Below the pieces are notes generated by a model that worked only from the letters and a program-made list of their open reading frames with translations, made no database searches and was not told the DNA's origin. This document shows positions 36,538 through 49,556 of a stretch of DNA of 64,000 bases, in pieces. This stretch comes from Paraspadella gotoi (lineage: Eukaryota; Chaetognatha). The DNA lies in NCBI GenBank assembly GCA_051294375.1, contig CM119268.1, positions 15,687,103 through 15,751,102 of the forward strand, given 5' to 3'. The position numbers were made by a program, and so were the translations under genes. The first letter of the stretch is position 1. Every line of letters begins with the position of its first letter.

Positions 36538-38438
36538 ATATTAAAAACAATGAAAAAGAAAGGATTATTGCATCATGTATTTTATATTTTATGTATTTTA
36601 TGTATTTTATATTCATAGCTTTTATGTTTTAGTATTGTTTTTCATTATCAATACTCTTTTCATTTTTTAGCACTTAATGTAGTAGGGCAGCAAAATCCTA
36701 ACAGAGCAGGATTTTTGGTAAATACTAATTAAAGTTTTTTATAAAATATTTTAGTAGTGATAGTGAATATGCTTACATTTGAATGTCTATAAACTTTATA
36801 TGTCTAACATTATCTACAAAGCATAAACTTTAATTTGAAACCTCTCCTAACTTTTTACGATTTTTCTTTATTGAATTATAAGTAAAAATTTAAATTGAAA
36901 AAAAGATTATTCAATTAGTAATTTCAAATGGATTATTTTTTAAAAATTAAGATACAAATATGTTCTATATATAATACAAATGCAGTTCTACTTGTTAGGC
37001 TATAAAATAAATTTATTTTTAATTAATAATAATTTTATTATAAAATATTTTAAAAAATTAAAAAAATATTTTTTAAAACTATTAATATATATTTATTCAA
37101 GTATTAAAAGTTAATGCATTATACTTGTTAATATTTTGGAACATTTTTTATTAACAATATATATCAAATATTGAGTGAGCTACTTTATTATTATTATTTT
37201 GTAAATTTTTTTTTCATAAATAATAACAAATATTATTGCTATTAAAAGCTGGATATGAGATTGAATTAAAGCACTCAACTAATATATACCTGTTATTTTA
37301 TTTGAGATTAAGTTTTAATTAAACATCATATATTTTTTATAATAAAATAAAGTAATAATCTGTTTTTATTTATTTTTTATTATAATTTTATATTATTTTT
37401 TATTTTTAAACATTTGTTTTAAGCCTTATAAGTAGAACTGTATTTTTGTATCTTTATTTTTAAAAAAAATATCTATTGAAAGTACTAATTGATTAATCTT
37501 TTTTTTAAAAAAAATTTAATTTTACGAATAATTTAATAATGAAAAATCGTAAAAAGTTGGGAGAGGTCTCAATTAAAGCTTATGTTTGTAGATAATGATA
37601 GATGTATAAACATTCAAATTGTAAGCACACAGACAAAAATAATAAAGAAATATTTTTTCAAATTTTTTCAAGATTTAACAATTCATAGCTCCTGAACAAA
37701 ATTAAAAAACTAATACCTATTTACGCCAATAGAAAGCCAAGTTTACTCTAGAGGATTTAGTCTGTTTTATACCTTATTTACATTATTTTTAAAGTTTATA
37801 AAGGGAAAATAAAAAAATGTGACTTTAAATGCGAGAATTCGGTTTTTTAAACATCAATAATTGGAAAAGTATTTTTGGATTTTTAAAATAAAGTATGTAA
37901 AATGAAGTATTTTTTCCGCTCTTAAATTGACACAGGTTAAATTTGATTCTGACTGATATTTTTTAAGATATCTATCATTTTTAATGGAAAAAACCGTTTT
38001 TTTGCAAATTTTGAAGAGTTGCAAAGCACTTATTGATCGATTTTTTAAAAAACAAAGATAGAAAAAAATTAGTAGCTTATTAGGGACTAATTTGTACTAT
38101 AGTGCTAAATTCTGTAAAAAACTTTATAAAATTTGCTAAGGCCTAATGACCATGGACTCAGTCTCACTCATAAATAATGAGGAAAAAAAAGAACAACTCT
38201 AACATCATCCCATCGAGAAAAAAAAGTAGGCGACGAACGAAAGAATGAACAAAAGGGCGAACGAAATAACGAACGATCGATCTGGCTCAACCTTGAAACG
38301 ACTTCCAACTTGTCTCGGCCAAACTCTGCCGTCGCTCGAATTTCGACAAACTTTTTTTACGAATTCCAAGAAAATCTATATACTTGGCGAATTTCATTCT
38401 AAATAATTAGTACATTATTAAAATAACTATAATCGGCG

Positions 38439-41058
38439 ATGGCGGAGCAAATGGAGAAATGCGTTTTGAAGTACGATCACTTTGAGAACATCCACCGCCT
38501 ACCGCCAACGGCCATCGCCTTCCCGGGCGCGCCCAATTTCCGGAAAGTCCCGGGATTCATGGTCTTTGGGACGGGTGAGCTCGGATGAGTTGTTTCGAAA
38601 TGAACGGACTGGTGAACATTTTGACTTTTACATAAATAGAATATTGATTCGCGTTCACTTGAATAAATGCTGATAAAGACAAAATAGCATATTGCAATGA
38701 CATTCTCTCACGAAAGGATCGGTTCACCGATATGTGAATTTATCATCGACCTTAACAATTTAAGAATCAAATATTATGTCATAGAATTATAATTTTTTAA
38801 GTATTTTTGACAGTTTTGTCGCATTGTGTCATATATCCGCAGGCCAGCCAACTCTTCCCGCCTTCGAACTTGTCTTGGATCATCTCTTTAAAAAAGAGGG
38901 CGCCAAAAAAGTCAAATGGGTCTCTATGCGACAGGTGATTAGTTTTAGTGAACCTACCTAGTAATGCCTCTCAAACAAACGCGTCGACGCTAATTCACAC
39001 AGGAACCCGTGGTTTACGTGAATGGTGAGAGCTTCACGCCGCGTGAGGCGACGAGAATGAATGAAAACATGGAATTTCCGGGAATCACGGGACCGGAAGT
39101 CAACGCCTTGCAGGTGGACAGTTAAATCTCTAAATCAATCAAAAAATCATGTCATTAAAAACATCACCCCAATCATACTTTTAATAAGATAAACAACATT
39201 AAAAATGTAATCATGAAATGATAAAAAAAGTAATTCTAATTTAATATTTAGGATTTTAAATCCCAATGAATATCCTCAGGACGCCTTCGTTGCGGTGATT
39301 CGAAAGCGATCCGAGGCCGAAGGAGGGAAAGTTCACTATTTCCGTGACACCTACGCCGAACATCCCGCCGACAGGAAGAACATCGAGTGAGCCAGAAATG
39401 GGGGAAGGCTGGGGAAGGGGGGGGGTCAAACTATAGGAACACAAATTAGGGCCGTGGGGGAACAGAAGGGAAAGAGCATGAGATAACTTTGAAAATTATT
39501 AAAAATTTTATTTTAGGAGATTTAGCATATGGCTGGCTGTTCAAAACGAATTCACGTTAAATTTTAAATAAAATTGGCGATGAAATTTACAGCTCTGACA
39601 TCACACCAACGACTTACTTGACACCAACGTTTCCCTCAGATACGAAGTTCCGCTAGAGGGCGAGAGGGCGTTGGATACAATCGCTGGAATATACCAACAA
39701 CTCAGGGAAAAGGGTTTCGTGGTTCAGGTTAGAAACTAGATGGCTCCGCTAATAAATATATATCACTTTTAAGGATTAAAAGAGAATTGTTATCGCTATT
39801 TTTAAAAGTCAAATCGTCTGGTATTTTTGGTTTATCATCTTTCAAGAGCAAAATTTTTTTCAATTTAAATTAAAGAAAGGTAGAATTAAATGAATGTTTT
39901 AATAAAATTCAGCTAAAGGGTTATAAAATGAAAAAAATACCTAGAGGGTAGAAAATTTCAATAATATAGTCGAGAGTACGAGGAAAAAAGGTGCAAATCA
40001 CAGTTAACAATAATAAAATTAAATAAATATCATATAAATTTAGGACGCTCGCCTCCCCATAGTGGATGAAAAGGCTCCGGCGGAACGCGATTTCGATTCG
40101 CTCGTGGCTTTCCTGAAGGATGATGAAAAAGATACGGCTTGCGTCTACAACTGTCAAATGGGAAAAGGTTAGTTCGTTTTTATCAAGTATGAATATAAAA
40201 TCTTATATTATCTTATCTTATCTTATATATAATTGGCGCTTACCTTTAGGCAGAACGACGACAGGAATGATTCTCTCTTGTCTCTTTAAATTCGTGGTCC
40301 ACGGAGTTGGATGCGGGGATCCCAAGCCGAACGCCGATGGAGAATTTCAGGTCAATTGGTTGTTATTGTTGTTATCGACGTTTTAGTTTGTTTTCTGTTT
40401 CTATAAAACTTTTAGAAGATTTAGATATACATTTTTTTTAGCTAAAACTACTTCAACATAAGTAGAATATAATAATTTTATAATGTACTCTTAATTAAAT
40501 CAGGTGGTTAATGATTTGTTTGAAATTCTTCCCGGATCGAAAGACGCGAAAGTCGTCCTCGACCACATCATCGATTTGTGTGGGACAGAGCCAAAGGTAA
40601 GTAACCGTTACAGAATTACATTTCTTTGTGATAACCAATTAATTCATTTATTAACAGGGAACCGGCCTGCAAAACCTCCGCGACTGCATTTTGTGGACGA
40701 AGGAGAAATACGACGCGGAACCCGAGGCTAAAAAAGCTTTTTGGAAACACATGGGAAAAAATTTTATCGAAAGGTAGTCATAGTAAATAGTACTTACATT
40801 TAAAGGATTATTACGAAATTTTATTTAAAAATTTCGCTAAGATGGCTTTTCAAAAAGAAAACAAATTACGTAGATGGGTGTATTGCTGTTTGCTTCTTTT
40901 CCCCCTTCCTTAGATACTTTTACCTGATCTGTTTCGCTACTTACGCCATGGAGGCGGCCAAGGAGAAATTCTCGAAAACTTTCGTCGCTTTTATGGAGGA
41001 GAGAAAAGAGTTGAGATCACTGATCGCTAAGGCAATGGACGGTTTCGAATGGGCTTGA
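38439..41058 (+). CDS. Paladin-like phosphatase-domain protein, single-domain form
   Basis: Ten exons join in phase: 38439-38574, 38843-38934, 39003-39113, 39280-39386, 39640-39727, 40044-40167, 40250-40350, 40504-40596, 40658-40773 and 40914-41058, giving about 370 aa. The signature is YNCQMGKGRTTTGMILS, a cysteine-phosphatase P-loop of the CX5R type with Cys and Arg present and split by an intron after GKG. The upstream part (NFRKVPGFMVFGTGQPTLPAF; SMRQEPVVYVNGESFTPRE) matches the segment that precedes the P-loop in paladin (PALD1). PALD1 of vertebrates is about 850 aa with two such domains. Here only one is present, in a gene with its own start and stop. Whether the enzyme acts on phosphoprotein or inositol phosphates is not known. 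Substrate and cell location cannot be read from sequence. Confidence 0.85.
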
Positions 41059-41821
41059 GATAATAATAACAACAACAACGACAAATCCATCCCTCATCTT
41101 CGATTGAATCGAGCTTTCAAAGCTGACGGAATTTCCTTTCGTTTTCCCCAATGCTTGATCTATTTATAGAAAATTGATTCTTTTACTGTTTTTTTTCCAG
41201 TTGTGCAATCTGAAAAAACAATTTGAGGAATAAATTTTTGCTATTTTGAAACTTGAATCTAAATTTTTTAAAGATTTTATGGATTTAGTTAGATTAGCTG
41301 GTCTGTCTTCTCATTATGCTTGTTATTGTAGAAGGATATAATAACTTAATAAGCGAGCGAAACAAAAGTTCTGAATAGACGTCCCTTAAATTAATCGGCA
41401 TAATTGACGTTGAAATATTGTTTCGGCCAGTTTTCCTAAATTTATTCTTCCATACAAGGCCGACCTTTTTGTCTTTATCAAACACGATCTCGAATGAATG
41501 AATAGATGCTAATATATGAAATTGGTAAAAAAAAATATGAAAATTATGTATATTAATTTATTTGAAAAAAAATTATGAATTGTTCCAATGTACCTAATTG
41601 ATACTATATTCAATTATATAATACTACCTCAACAACCAAGTTATGGAACTTGTATTTCTCGCTTCTTGTTAACGATCATACTATACCATATATATATGAA
41701 ATTGGTACAACCAATATAAAAATTATCCATTCATTTAATAAATAAGCTATCTTGCCCCTGACTTTGGACAGGCTTTGGTGGTTTACAATACATATATACT
41801 TTAGAGAGAGACATATTATTA
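41059..41821. other. Convergent intergenic region
   Basis: It lies between the stops of the paladin-like (+) and patatin-like (-) genes. AATAAA at about 41,228 fits the end of the former. The right part is made of dispersed repeat R (41,691-41,785) and a sequence resembling the hairpin at 36.4 kb. Confidence 0.6.
41691..41785 (+). repeat. Dispersed repeat family R, truncated copy
   Basis: GAAATTGGTACAACCAATAT...CATTCATTTAATAAATAAGC...GGCTTTGGTGGTTTA matches the start of the copy at 49.95 kb almost exactly, then stops. Confidence 0.8.
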
Positions 41822-44800
41822 TTAGTGATAAAAAGCGATCGGTTCAAGATGAAAGCCCGAAACATCTTCCTCTCCCAAAGACTTTGATTTCTCCCAAGCT
41901 TTTTTGAACTTGTCCCTGTTGCCAATGACGGTCGAGCGTCTGTAATTGTAGACCGAATCCGCCTCGTCCTCTCCCCACGAGTCCACGGCCTTCTCCAACA
42001 GGTCTTCAGTTTTTTCGTACATCTTCATGTTGTACTGAAGGAATCGAGAGGAACCGGGCTATAACTTATAATCCGAAATTTTAACTATAAAGTATTAATT
42101 AAAAACGAAAGTTAATAAAAAGTTAATAAAAACTTTATTGTTGTTCCACGAAAATTTTCGTTTTTAATTAATCTCAACAAACAACAAAAGAAAGGATTAA
42201 TACAAACTATAAAGTAATTAAATTTTTATAGGTATAATTATATATAAATAATAATTCGTCAGAAACATTTATATAAGTATGAAATTGTGATTTTACACAA
42301 TTATTTATGCGTCATGTCTCACTTGACATATGGCGATGTTGTTTAAGACATCGTGAATGTCCGGGTGGCTGGCCTCTTCTCCGTGGACGCTCTTGAGTAT
42401 CTCTAAGCTCTTCTCGAAGTGCTTCAAGGCCGTATGCGACTCGCACTGCTTTAAGGCGCAGATCCCGACGCCGTTGCGGGCGGCGGCGGTGATGGGGGAA
42501 GAGAATCCTACGAGGCCGTCTAAACGGCCGTCTGAGAAATAGATAGTTAAATCTTAAATAATTAAATGAATAAATAAAAAGATTCAAACAATCAATCAAA
42601 TCATGCAAGCCAATCAATTAGTTAATAAATCAATCGTGACACCAATCAATCAATCACTCTTTTTTTCATCAAATAGTCACCCGCCCTATCCATGCGACTG
42701 ATCGACTGCCGAAAGACTGCGTTGGCCTTAAGCACGTCCCCAGTCTTCAAACAGGCCGTCCCGATGAGATTGTACATTCTGGCGATCTCGTAGTGAGGCG
42801 CGTCTTTCCTGGTCCGCAGCGCGTCTTGAAAGCTCCTCTGGCTCCCGGCGAAATCATCCTCTAAGAACTGAATGAGACCGCGGACTTCGTTCTGCGAAGA
42901 AATGGTGGCGCTGGGATCGGGTATGCTGGCCAGCTGTATGGCACTGACTTGCCTCTTGAGACCCGCCTTGTTTTTGGTGACGAGCAATAACTCGCTCTCC
43001 TCCAAACTCTCGTCCTCTTCCGCCTCCTCCAGCAGCTTCAGTGAAGCGGTGAATTTGCCCTTGAGTCGACAGCACTCGGCCAACTTGAGCAGAATTCGTT
43101 TGCGGAAGAACAGGCTCTCTTCCTCGTCGATGATCGCCTTGGCGTCGCGAAGGTACTTTTCGTTATCGTCCTCTCCCTTCCTACCCAGGTACATGCAGGT
43201 CTCGCCCAACTCGACGAGGCATTGGACCAGCTCGTGCCGCTTCCGCTCGGCGCCGTGGAGTCGGATGTCGGCGAGGGCCCGCCGGTGACAGATTCGCGCC
43301 TCGCACAGTCGGCCCACGTTGCGGTACATGGTTCCCAGGGATCGATACATCTTCGACTCGAGCAGATAGTTCCGCTCCCCGAAGTATTCAACGTCCCGCT
43401 GTGCCTCGAACAGCTCGAGAATCTGCAGGGCGGCCTCCAGAGTCTCCACGGACGATTTGGAGTTAGGCTCGAGCACGTGAAGACGCTGAGAGACGGCGAA
43501 GGCGAGCGGCATGAGCGCCTTGTAAATGTCGTTGTTTCCTTGAATGTTTTCTGGTTTGAGGAATTTCGTCATCGCACGTCGCTTTTTGACGTTGGAGAAA
43601 AAAGGGACGAGTTGAGTGATGGCGTGGCTGAGGATGAGGAGGACGCCGTCGTCGCCGTCGCCCTCTCGACCGCCGACGACGTAATCGTCCGTCTCCGACA
43701 ACATCAGCTCCACATCCTCTGCATCGTCCATCTTGTGCTTCCTCAACGCCTCCGTCTCGGGACTGATCCGTCGAATGTGATGCACCCCGGGATGACCTTC
43801 TTTGAAGTTCTTGCAATTCTCGAAGATCGTGGCGCCGTGGGTGAGATTGTCCGGAAAATATTGGAGCCACTGGAGGACCTGCTTGGTGCCGTCGGGATCG
43901 ATGGGCTTCGGCTTGGTCGCCGGCGGGGCCAGAGAGAGCACAACGATGTTGATGTCACGGCCCATGATCTCTTGGGTGGCCTGAAGAGCTTGGGCCAAGG
44001 GGCAGTTGGCTCCGATTCCGCCGTCCACGTAACATTTGCCCTCGATGACCCTGGGACATTCGAAATAGATGGGGGCGTCGGAAGTGGCCAGCAAGACGTC
44101 GACTACCGGGACCTCCATATGTTCCACCGAGAGATTGCTGAAGAGGACGGAAGCGTCGGGTGTGCCAGCCTCGTCCGGCATCTGCTTGGCAACGCAGCCG
44201 ACGACGCACTCCGTATCGACGTCGCGCAGCCTCAGGTCGCCATAGTAACTGAGCAGAACTTCCTTCAGCGGATCCTGCGAGTAAAACTTCATCATGGAAG
44301 GAGCGATGAGAGCCAAAGCCTTCTCGTCAAAGTCGAAGAATCCGTAGGCTTTTTTGCTGAAGATGTGAGCAGAGATGTTTTTGTACATCTCGATGACCTG
44401 GTCGACCGACATGGGCACGACGGCGCCGGCGTCGGCGGGCGCGTCTGGCAAAGCCTCTTTCATGACGCCCCCGAGGGCGAAGGCGATGAGACCGCCGGTG
44501 CTCGTCCCGACGATCATGTCGAAGAGGATGGCCGGTTGGATCGGGTTGTCAACCTAAGAAAGAGAGGAAAGAAAAATAACATTTCTTAACATAGTATCAT
44601 AATATTTTCAAGAATCGATGAAGTTTTTTCTCGATTTTGAAAAATTCTGAACCACAAATGTTAGTTAATTAGTATGTTTTAGTTTACTATTTACGCCCTT
44701 TCCAGACCTCATCCAGAATTTTAAGGAACTTCTGTCGATCATCTTGATACAATTTGAGGGAGAATTCGTCGTCGTCGTCGTCGTAAAAGTTACGAAGTTC

Positions 44801-45714
44801 ATGAGGCCTCGTCAAGATCTTCGACGTTGTCTTTAAAATCAGATCCAACGTGCGTGTCTCGATGATGCCCTGAAAAAGCCAAAAAAGAAAATTACGATGG
44901 TTATTGGTTTATGAAAAAAATCAAAGCTATTTTAAAATGTGAAAAGAACATTTAAGTAAGAAAAGAACAAGTTTGAGCAAACAATGTCGGATCTGCCCAC
45001 GATCATTATCGGTAATTAATTAATAATTAATTAATTCAAGTTAATTATTTAATTAATTAATAATTAATTTATTCAAGTTAATTATTTCGGCTATTTGATC
45101 CGAAATGTTTGTTTTGATTGATTAATTGACTGATTAATTAATTATTGATTAATTAATTGACTAATTGATTAATTAACTGATTAATTATTTGATTAATTAA
45201 TACATCTTGCATTTAAATTCAAAATAAAAAGAAAAAGAAGCATAATCAATTAGTGAAACAGGTTCTTTGTTTTTCCAATTAAACTCATTTCCACTCAAAC
45301 GATTCCATCGAAACTTTATTTCCAGTTTAATCACGCACTTTTCTACCCAAATACAAAATTTCAAGTCAATCGCCCCTTCCACTCATAAGTAATTGGTGTT
45401 CAATTAGTGAAATATATTTTTTTGTTTTTTCCATTTAAACTCATTTCCACTCGGACACACACAAAATTTCATTCCAATCCATCCAACCAATAACGAGTAA
45501 TTGGTGTTTTTTGCTAAGGTGAAACGGACGGACGGACGGACGGACGGACGGACGGACTAAACAATAGGAAAATGAAAGACCAGATAATTCGCCTGAATAA
45601 AATTCCAACCTTGACGCCTCCTCCATCTAGTGAGAGGATGTTGACCGTCTTTTTGTGCATTTTAGGCAAAAAGACAGAAGTTTCGTCCGAAGGTGCTTCA
45701 GCATCGCCCTCCAT
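41822..45714 (-). CDS. Patatin-like phospholipase with helical (TPR-like) C-terminal region
   Basis: Five exons join in phase: 45610-45714, 44708-44869, 42681-44553, 42323-42531 and 41822-42034, giving about 853 aa. The patatin domain spans about residues 24-330. It has the oxyanion loop LSLDGGGVKGI across the first junction, the nucleophile elbow GTSTG (Ser catalytic) and the dyad Asp in DGGIGANCPLAQAL. These are the active-site parts of a lipid acyl hydrolase such as PNPLA or iPLA2 proteins. The remaining 500 residues are mostly helical, with repeated pairs resembling TPRs (LGTMYRNVGRLCEARICHRR; RMYNLIGTACLKTGDVLKAN; ALKHFEKSLEIL), suggesting a protein-binding platform. The large exon of 1.87 kb is unusual for this window. 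The extreme C-terminus overlaps repeat-like DNA. Substrate unknown. Confidence 0.9.
44990..45200. repeat. TTAATTAA-type AT repeat
   Basis: Degenerate TTAATTAAT/GATTAATTAATT repetition inside intron 1 of the patatin-like gene. Confidence 0.7.
45525..45557. repeat. (ACGG)n microsatellite
   Basis: Eight GGAC units in intron 1 of the patatin-like gene, about 50 bp from the exon 1 donor. Confidence 0.95.
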
Positions 45715-47463
45715 GGTCCCGAGGGCGTGGTACGGAGCGCTAATTATCTAGTATTAAATATTATAACTTATATAACTTTAAAAAAAGGATTAATGACCGA
45801 AGACATTTACACAATCATGAAAAAAAATCGGGATCAAACCCAGGAACGAAATCCGAACTTTCGTTTCCTCTTCCCCTTAATTTAAACTTTTCCTTTTTTT
45901 TTTCACCAACCTTCCGCAATTGACCCCCCTCACGCCCCCCTTCGGCTAACTTCTCACCTGAGAATAAAAAATCCGATAAAGTTTGAGACAAAAATTAAAT
46001 TGATTTGTTGGAATAAAAAGTGGAGCGCGCACCGAGTTATTCGGAGATATCTAGTCTCCGTGAACCCCTGCATTGCCCGCCGCGACTGCTACATTGGCCG
46101 ATGGCGATAAATGGGGGCGACGTCAAGTTGTATCATTTATGCTGGCGATTAAAAAAACCCGGGGCTGAGTAATTTGGTTAATTTTAGCTAGGCCCGACGG
46201 GTTGCTGAGTACATATTTTATCTATTAACTCCGTCCAGAGAGAGTGACGGCAGTGGCGATTCACCGAGATTTATATAATTAGAGTAATGTAATGAAATGA
46301 ATGAGGACGGTAATCAATTACTAGGTACGTCAGTTTTACCTTTTCCTCGGGTTACTGTTCAAACCATTTTTGATAGATCCTATTAGATTAGTAGTTGATT
46401 TATGATGACCCAAAGTTAATTCTGATGACTGATTTTCCTTTCCAACTTGATTCAAACTTTTACTTTATTAACATAAATCATCCAAACAAAAACATAATGA
46501 TTACGTCGAAACGCGCGCCGGTTGTAAAGCACGCGGCATCGAAGCGGCGTTGCGGTGAGCGCCGGTTGGGAGACCTCGCCTGGATTGGGTTAGGGACCGG
46601 CGATGAGTCAGACGAAAGAATCACCAAATACTGAATCACCAAAGAGTGAAAAACTAAAAAAAAATTGTTTTACTATTTTTATTTTTAGCGCTTTAATGAA
46701 CGAATGAAAACAAAAACGATAAACAAATCGAGATGCCGATTGGTTTAATTGGAAACAAAATGAAGTCTTCCACGGACAACGAAGTTGACGAAGATGATCT
46801 CGAATCAAGGTGGTGATATAGCAGGGCGGTATATCTATATAAAAAATGGTTAATTATTCATAACATCGGTTCAGTGGAGAATGAACATAAGACTTACTTA
46901 GTGATTTGAAGGCTACTAGGCTGACTTCTTAGAGATAGGAATTAGCTAGATGAATAGGCTTGCAATGTATTTAAAGTATAAACCTGAGAAAGGATAGCAA
47001 TTGCATGTTATTAACCTAATGGCTACTAAACCCAAGTGTTAAGCGAGAGAGGGCATAGTTATTCAAATTGACCCTTGTAATCCTAGATGGCTAAAGGATA
47101 ATTCTTACTATGTAAATGCAGAAAAGTCAGCTGGAATCACAAGAATAATTAAAAGTATAACTAAGTAATTATAATAATTGAATCATTAATTATTTAGCTA
47201 TCAATTGAACCATAAACAAAAATGATCATTTTCCATTGTAAAATATCAATATTAAACCTTCAGGGCAATAGAATGAAAATTTACGTAAATGAGATTGACG
47301 AACTCAATCTCATTTGAAATAGTTCACAAATTAATCTGCTACAGTGGTTTTTTTTCTTTTATTGTTTTATTTTATCTTATTATTTTTACAAAAAGTTTCA
47401 TCTTTAGTGTGCCGCGGATAGAAAAAAAAACATAAGCTACGTTCTGTTGTGGTTTAATAAATA
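45715..47463. other. Intergenic, nothing recognised
   Basis: Upstream of the patatin-like gene and of the small membrane protein gene, which diverge from it. A short GC-rich island near 46.50-46.60 kb stands out from AT-rich DNA, but no gene or repeat is recognisable. Confidence 0.6.
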
Positions 47464-47838
47464 ATGAAGAAAATTGAAGAAATGATACGCAACAACTTAA
47501 TCCGCATTTCCAACAGTCTGCTTCCACTAATGGAGCCATGGGAAGACCCCAACGCCGTCGACGAGCGATTCGAGGATCGAACCAACTTCCTCTTCTTCGA
47601 GGATCTTAACGACTGCAACCAGACTTCGACGTCGCCACGGATCAAAGTCTCCACCAATACCCGGTCCTCGGCGGAAGTTCGGCTGCGCATCTTTGTGGTC
47701 GCGATGGCATTTTTGGCGGCATTCTTGGCGGTGGCCGCCCTCCTTGCCTTGGCGATAGTCCTCTTCCAGTGCTTTTGTCCCGATGCCGAGATCGAATCGG
47801 CTTTCCGGTGCCGGAAACCGGAAGAAATCAGCTTTTAA
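47464..47838 (+). CDS. Small single-pass membrane protein, intronless, unknown
   Basis: An uninterrupted frame of 124 codons, GC-richer than its surroundings and with balanced codon use, so probably real. Residues 1-70 are hydrophilic and acidic with EDPNAVDERFEDRTNFLFFED. One strong hydrophobic segment follows at about residues 76-102 (FVVAMAFLAAFLAVAALLALAIVLF), then a short Cys-bearing tail (CFCPDAEIESAFRCRKPEE). With no signal peptide, the N-terminus is likely cytoplasmic. The layout (acidic N-terminus, one TM, cysteines after it) recalls the membrane protein pair at 0.3-9.7 kb, but I see no sequence match. Family not recognised; it could also be one exon of a longer gene. Confidence 0.5.
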   Translation: MKKIEEMIRNNLIRISNSLLPLMEPWEDPNAVDERFEDRTNFLFFEDLNDCNQTSTSPRIKVSTNTRSSAEVRLRIFVVAMAFLAAFLAVAALLALAIVLFQCFCPDAEIESAFRCRKPEEISF

Positions 47839-49147
47839 GTTGTTTGTTAGGGGGGTTGGGGAAAAAGATGGCAAATGTGATTTTGTGAAAGTTTTCCGAC
47901 TTTAATTCGAATTTTGTGCAGATTGTTGGGTCGGTTCCGAACGAATCGAGTTTGGTTCATCTTAAATTTAACCTAACTTAAAAGTCACATGAACGTGAGC
48001 CGATGCATAACAATTTGAGGCCAGAATCTTAAAAACAACATTGAATGGTGCCGACAGTTTTGCCTTAGTCAACGATAGACGTTCATTATTAACTGTTACA
48101 TTAATTGTTTTTTGTACCTTTTTAATAAGGTTTTGCGGGTCGATAACAACCAATTTTATGGCGCTTTTATTTTTGAAAAGTGATGTCGAACATACCTTAA
48201 TTTACCTTAAGTATTACGCCTTGTTTGGAAAATACGAGTGTATGTATAGTGAATTTTAACTGAATACGAAATTTTTCCTATTGTGTCTTTTAATCACATT
48301 TTAAAGTAATTATCATAGTTGCTATGATACAATTGTATATGCTTACAGACATAGTGATTATCTATGGGTATGTCAGGTAGTAGAAAAATCGAGAAAAGGG
48401 TTTCGTATCAAATTTAAAAAAAATATTTTACTATCTAGTAGTTTTGCATACTAACTAAGGACCCATATCACAGCGCTGTCTTAGAATTAACATGCCTAAA
48501 ATTGTTAAAAATACAAGTTATGCTTTTAAAGTTTTGTGTTTTTGTCATAACAAAAAATAAAAACTGTAAACAACAAACAAACTGCATTGTATTTGTAAGA
48601 TGATAGTTATTCTGTCAATCCGAAAACAATGCATGACAATAAATAGAGAAACGTCAGGAATGCCGCAAATGCCTACAACAATTAGTATGATGCTCGTACC
48701 GATGAATTATAGATAAGTGAGAGATACACGATCGAGATCGACTAAAAGAAAATAAAAATAGTTAATGGCAAGGTGAATATGACACAATAGAAATTAAAAA
48801 AAAATAATTAAAATCTACCAAAAAAAATTATTAAAAAATCATGAAAATAACTGGGAGTGCGAGTTACACAAACGCAAAGAGAGACCGGGTCAGAGTTACA
48901 TGCGGGTAATTGCGGGTCCTTGACTTGAAGAGGAGATAGGAGAATAATGTTTGATTTGTTGTCAAAATATTATCACGAGAAGAGCCCCAGTTCCATTAAC
49001 ACAATATAACAAAAAAAAAAAACAAAAACAAAAAAAAAACACCAACAGGAGACTTGTTTTTTTTTGTTTTTTTTTTTGCTTGCGTAACTAAGCGTCGCAC
49101 GTGAAATTTATGAAAAACGATCGAAAGAAAAACAAATTTTGACACAC
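47839..49147. other. Intergenic, nothing recognised
   Basis: AT-rich with A/T homopolymers. No coding or repeat signal can be supported before the TIR element that starts at 49,148. Confidence 0.6.
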
Positions 49148-49556
49148 TGTGGACGAACAACTGTAACACGCAACCTCGGTCAAACCGGTTGACCTTACTT
49201 CAACCTTACCCTCAATTGTTTTTTGGTGTTTTTTTTGTGTTTCGTTTTGTTTTCACAGGCTCTCCACGTGTGCATGCAACAAGTTTCAGAGTAAGAATAA
49301 TTTTATTCTTCAAGAAGGGTATAACAATAACAATCAAAAAGCTGAGAATGCTAAGTCTATAGTAAGGCGTAGTAAAATTTCTAAATTTAACTTTAATTAA
49401 AATTCTAAAAGTGAGAATGAACAACATTATACTAATGAACATTTATATAATAAAAGATTTATATAAATTTTATATTTACACGTAGGCCATATTATACTGG
49501 TACTAACAAATAAATATTATAATTTCAAAAACAGTTTTTTGTAATATTTTTTTTGC

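Larger units (their letters stand above)
34232..38148. mobile_element. Large nested palindrome, probably a foldback-type element
   Basis: The outer arms are inverted copies beginning CATTAGGCCTTAGCAAATTT at 34,232 and ending with its complement at 38,148. The arms run 34,232-35,747 and 36,771-38,148 with high identity. Each arm itself contains an inner palindrome whose ends read TGCTTACA.TTTGAATG (34,762-35,747 and 36,771 to about 37,626). The about 1-kb centre holds a SINE, a further 46-bp inverted pair and a hammerhead-like hairpin. The whole block is very AT-rich and encodes nothing I can recognise. No clear target duplication is visible. Confidence 0.8.

Noticed and set aside
43222-44589. 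455-codon open frame on the plus strand
   Set aside because: It is the antisense shadow of the large exon of the patatin-like gene, whose catalytic motifs are on the minus strand. The GC-rich exon simply keeps the complement open.
46500-46625. GC-rich island as a gene or tRNA
   Set aside because: The short open frame has no splice support and no tRNA boxes in order.
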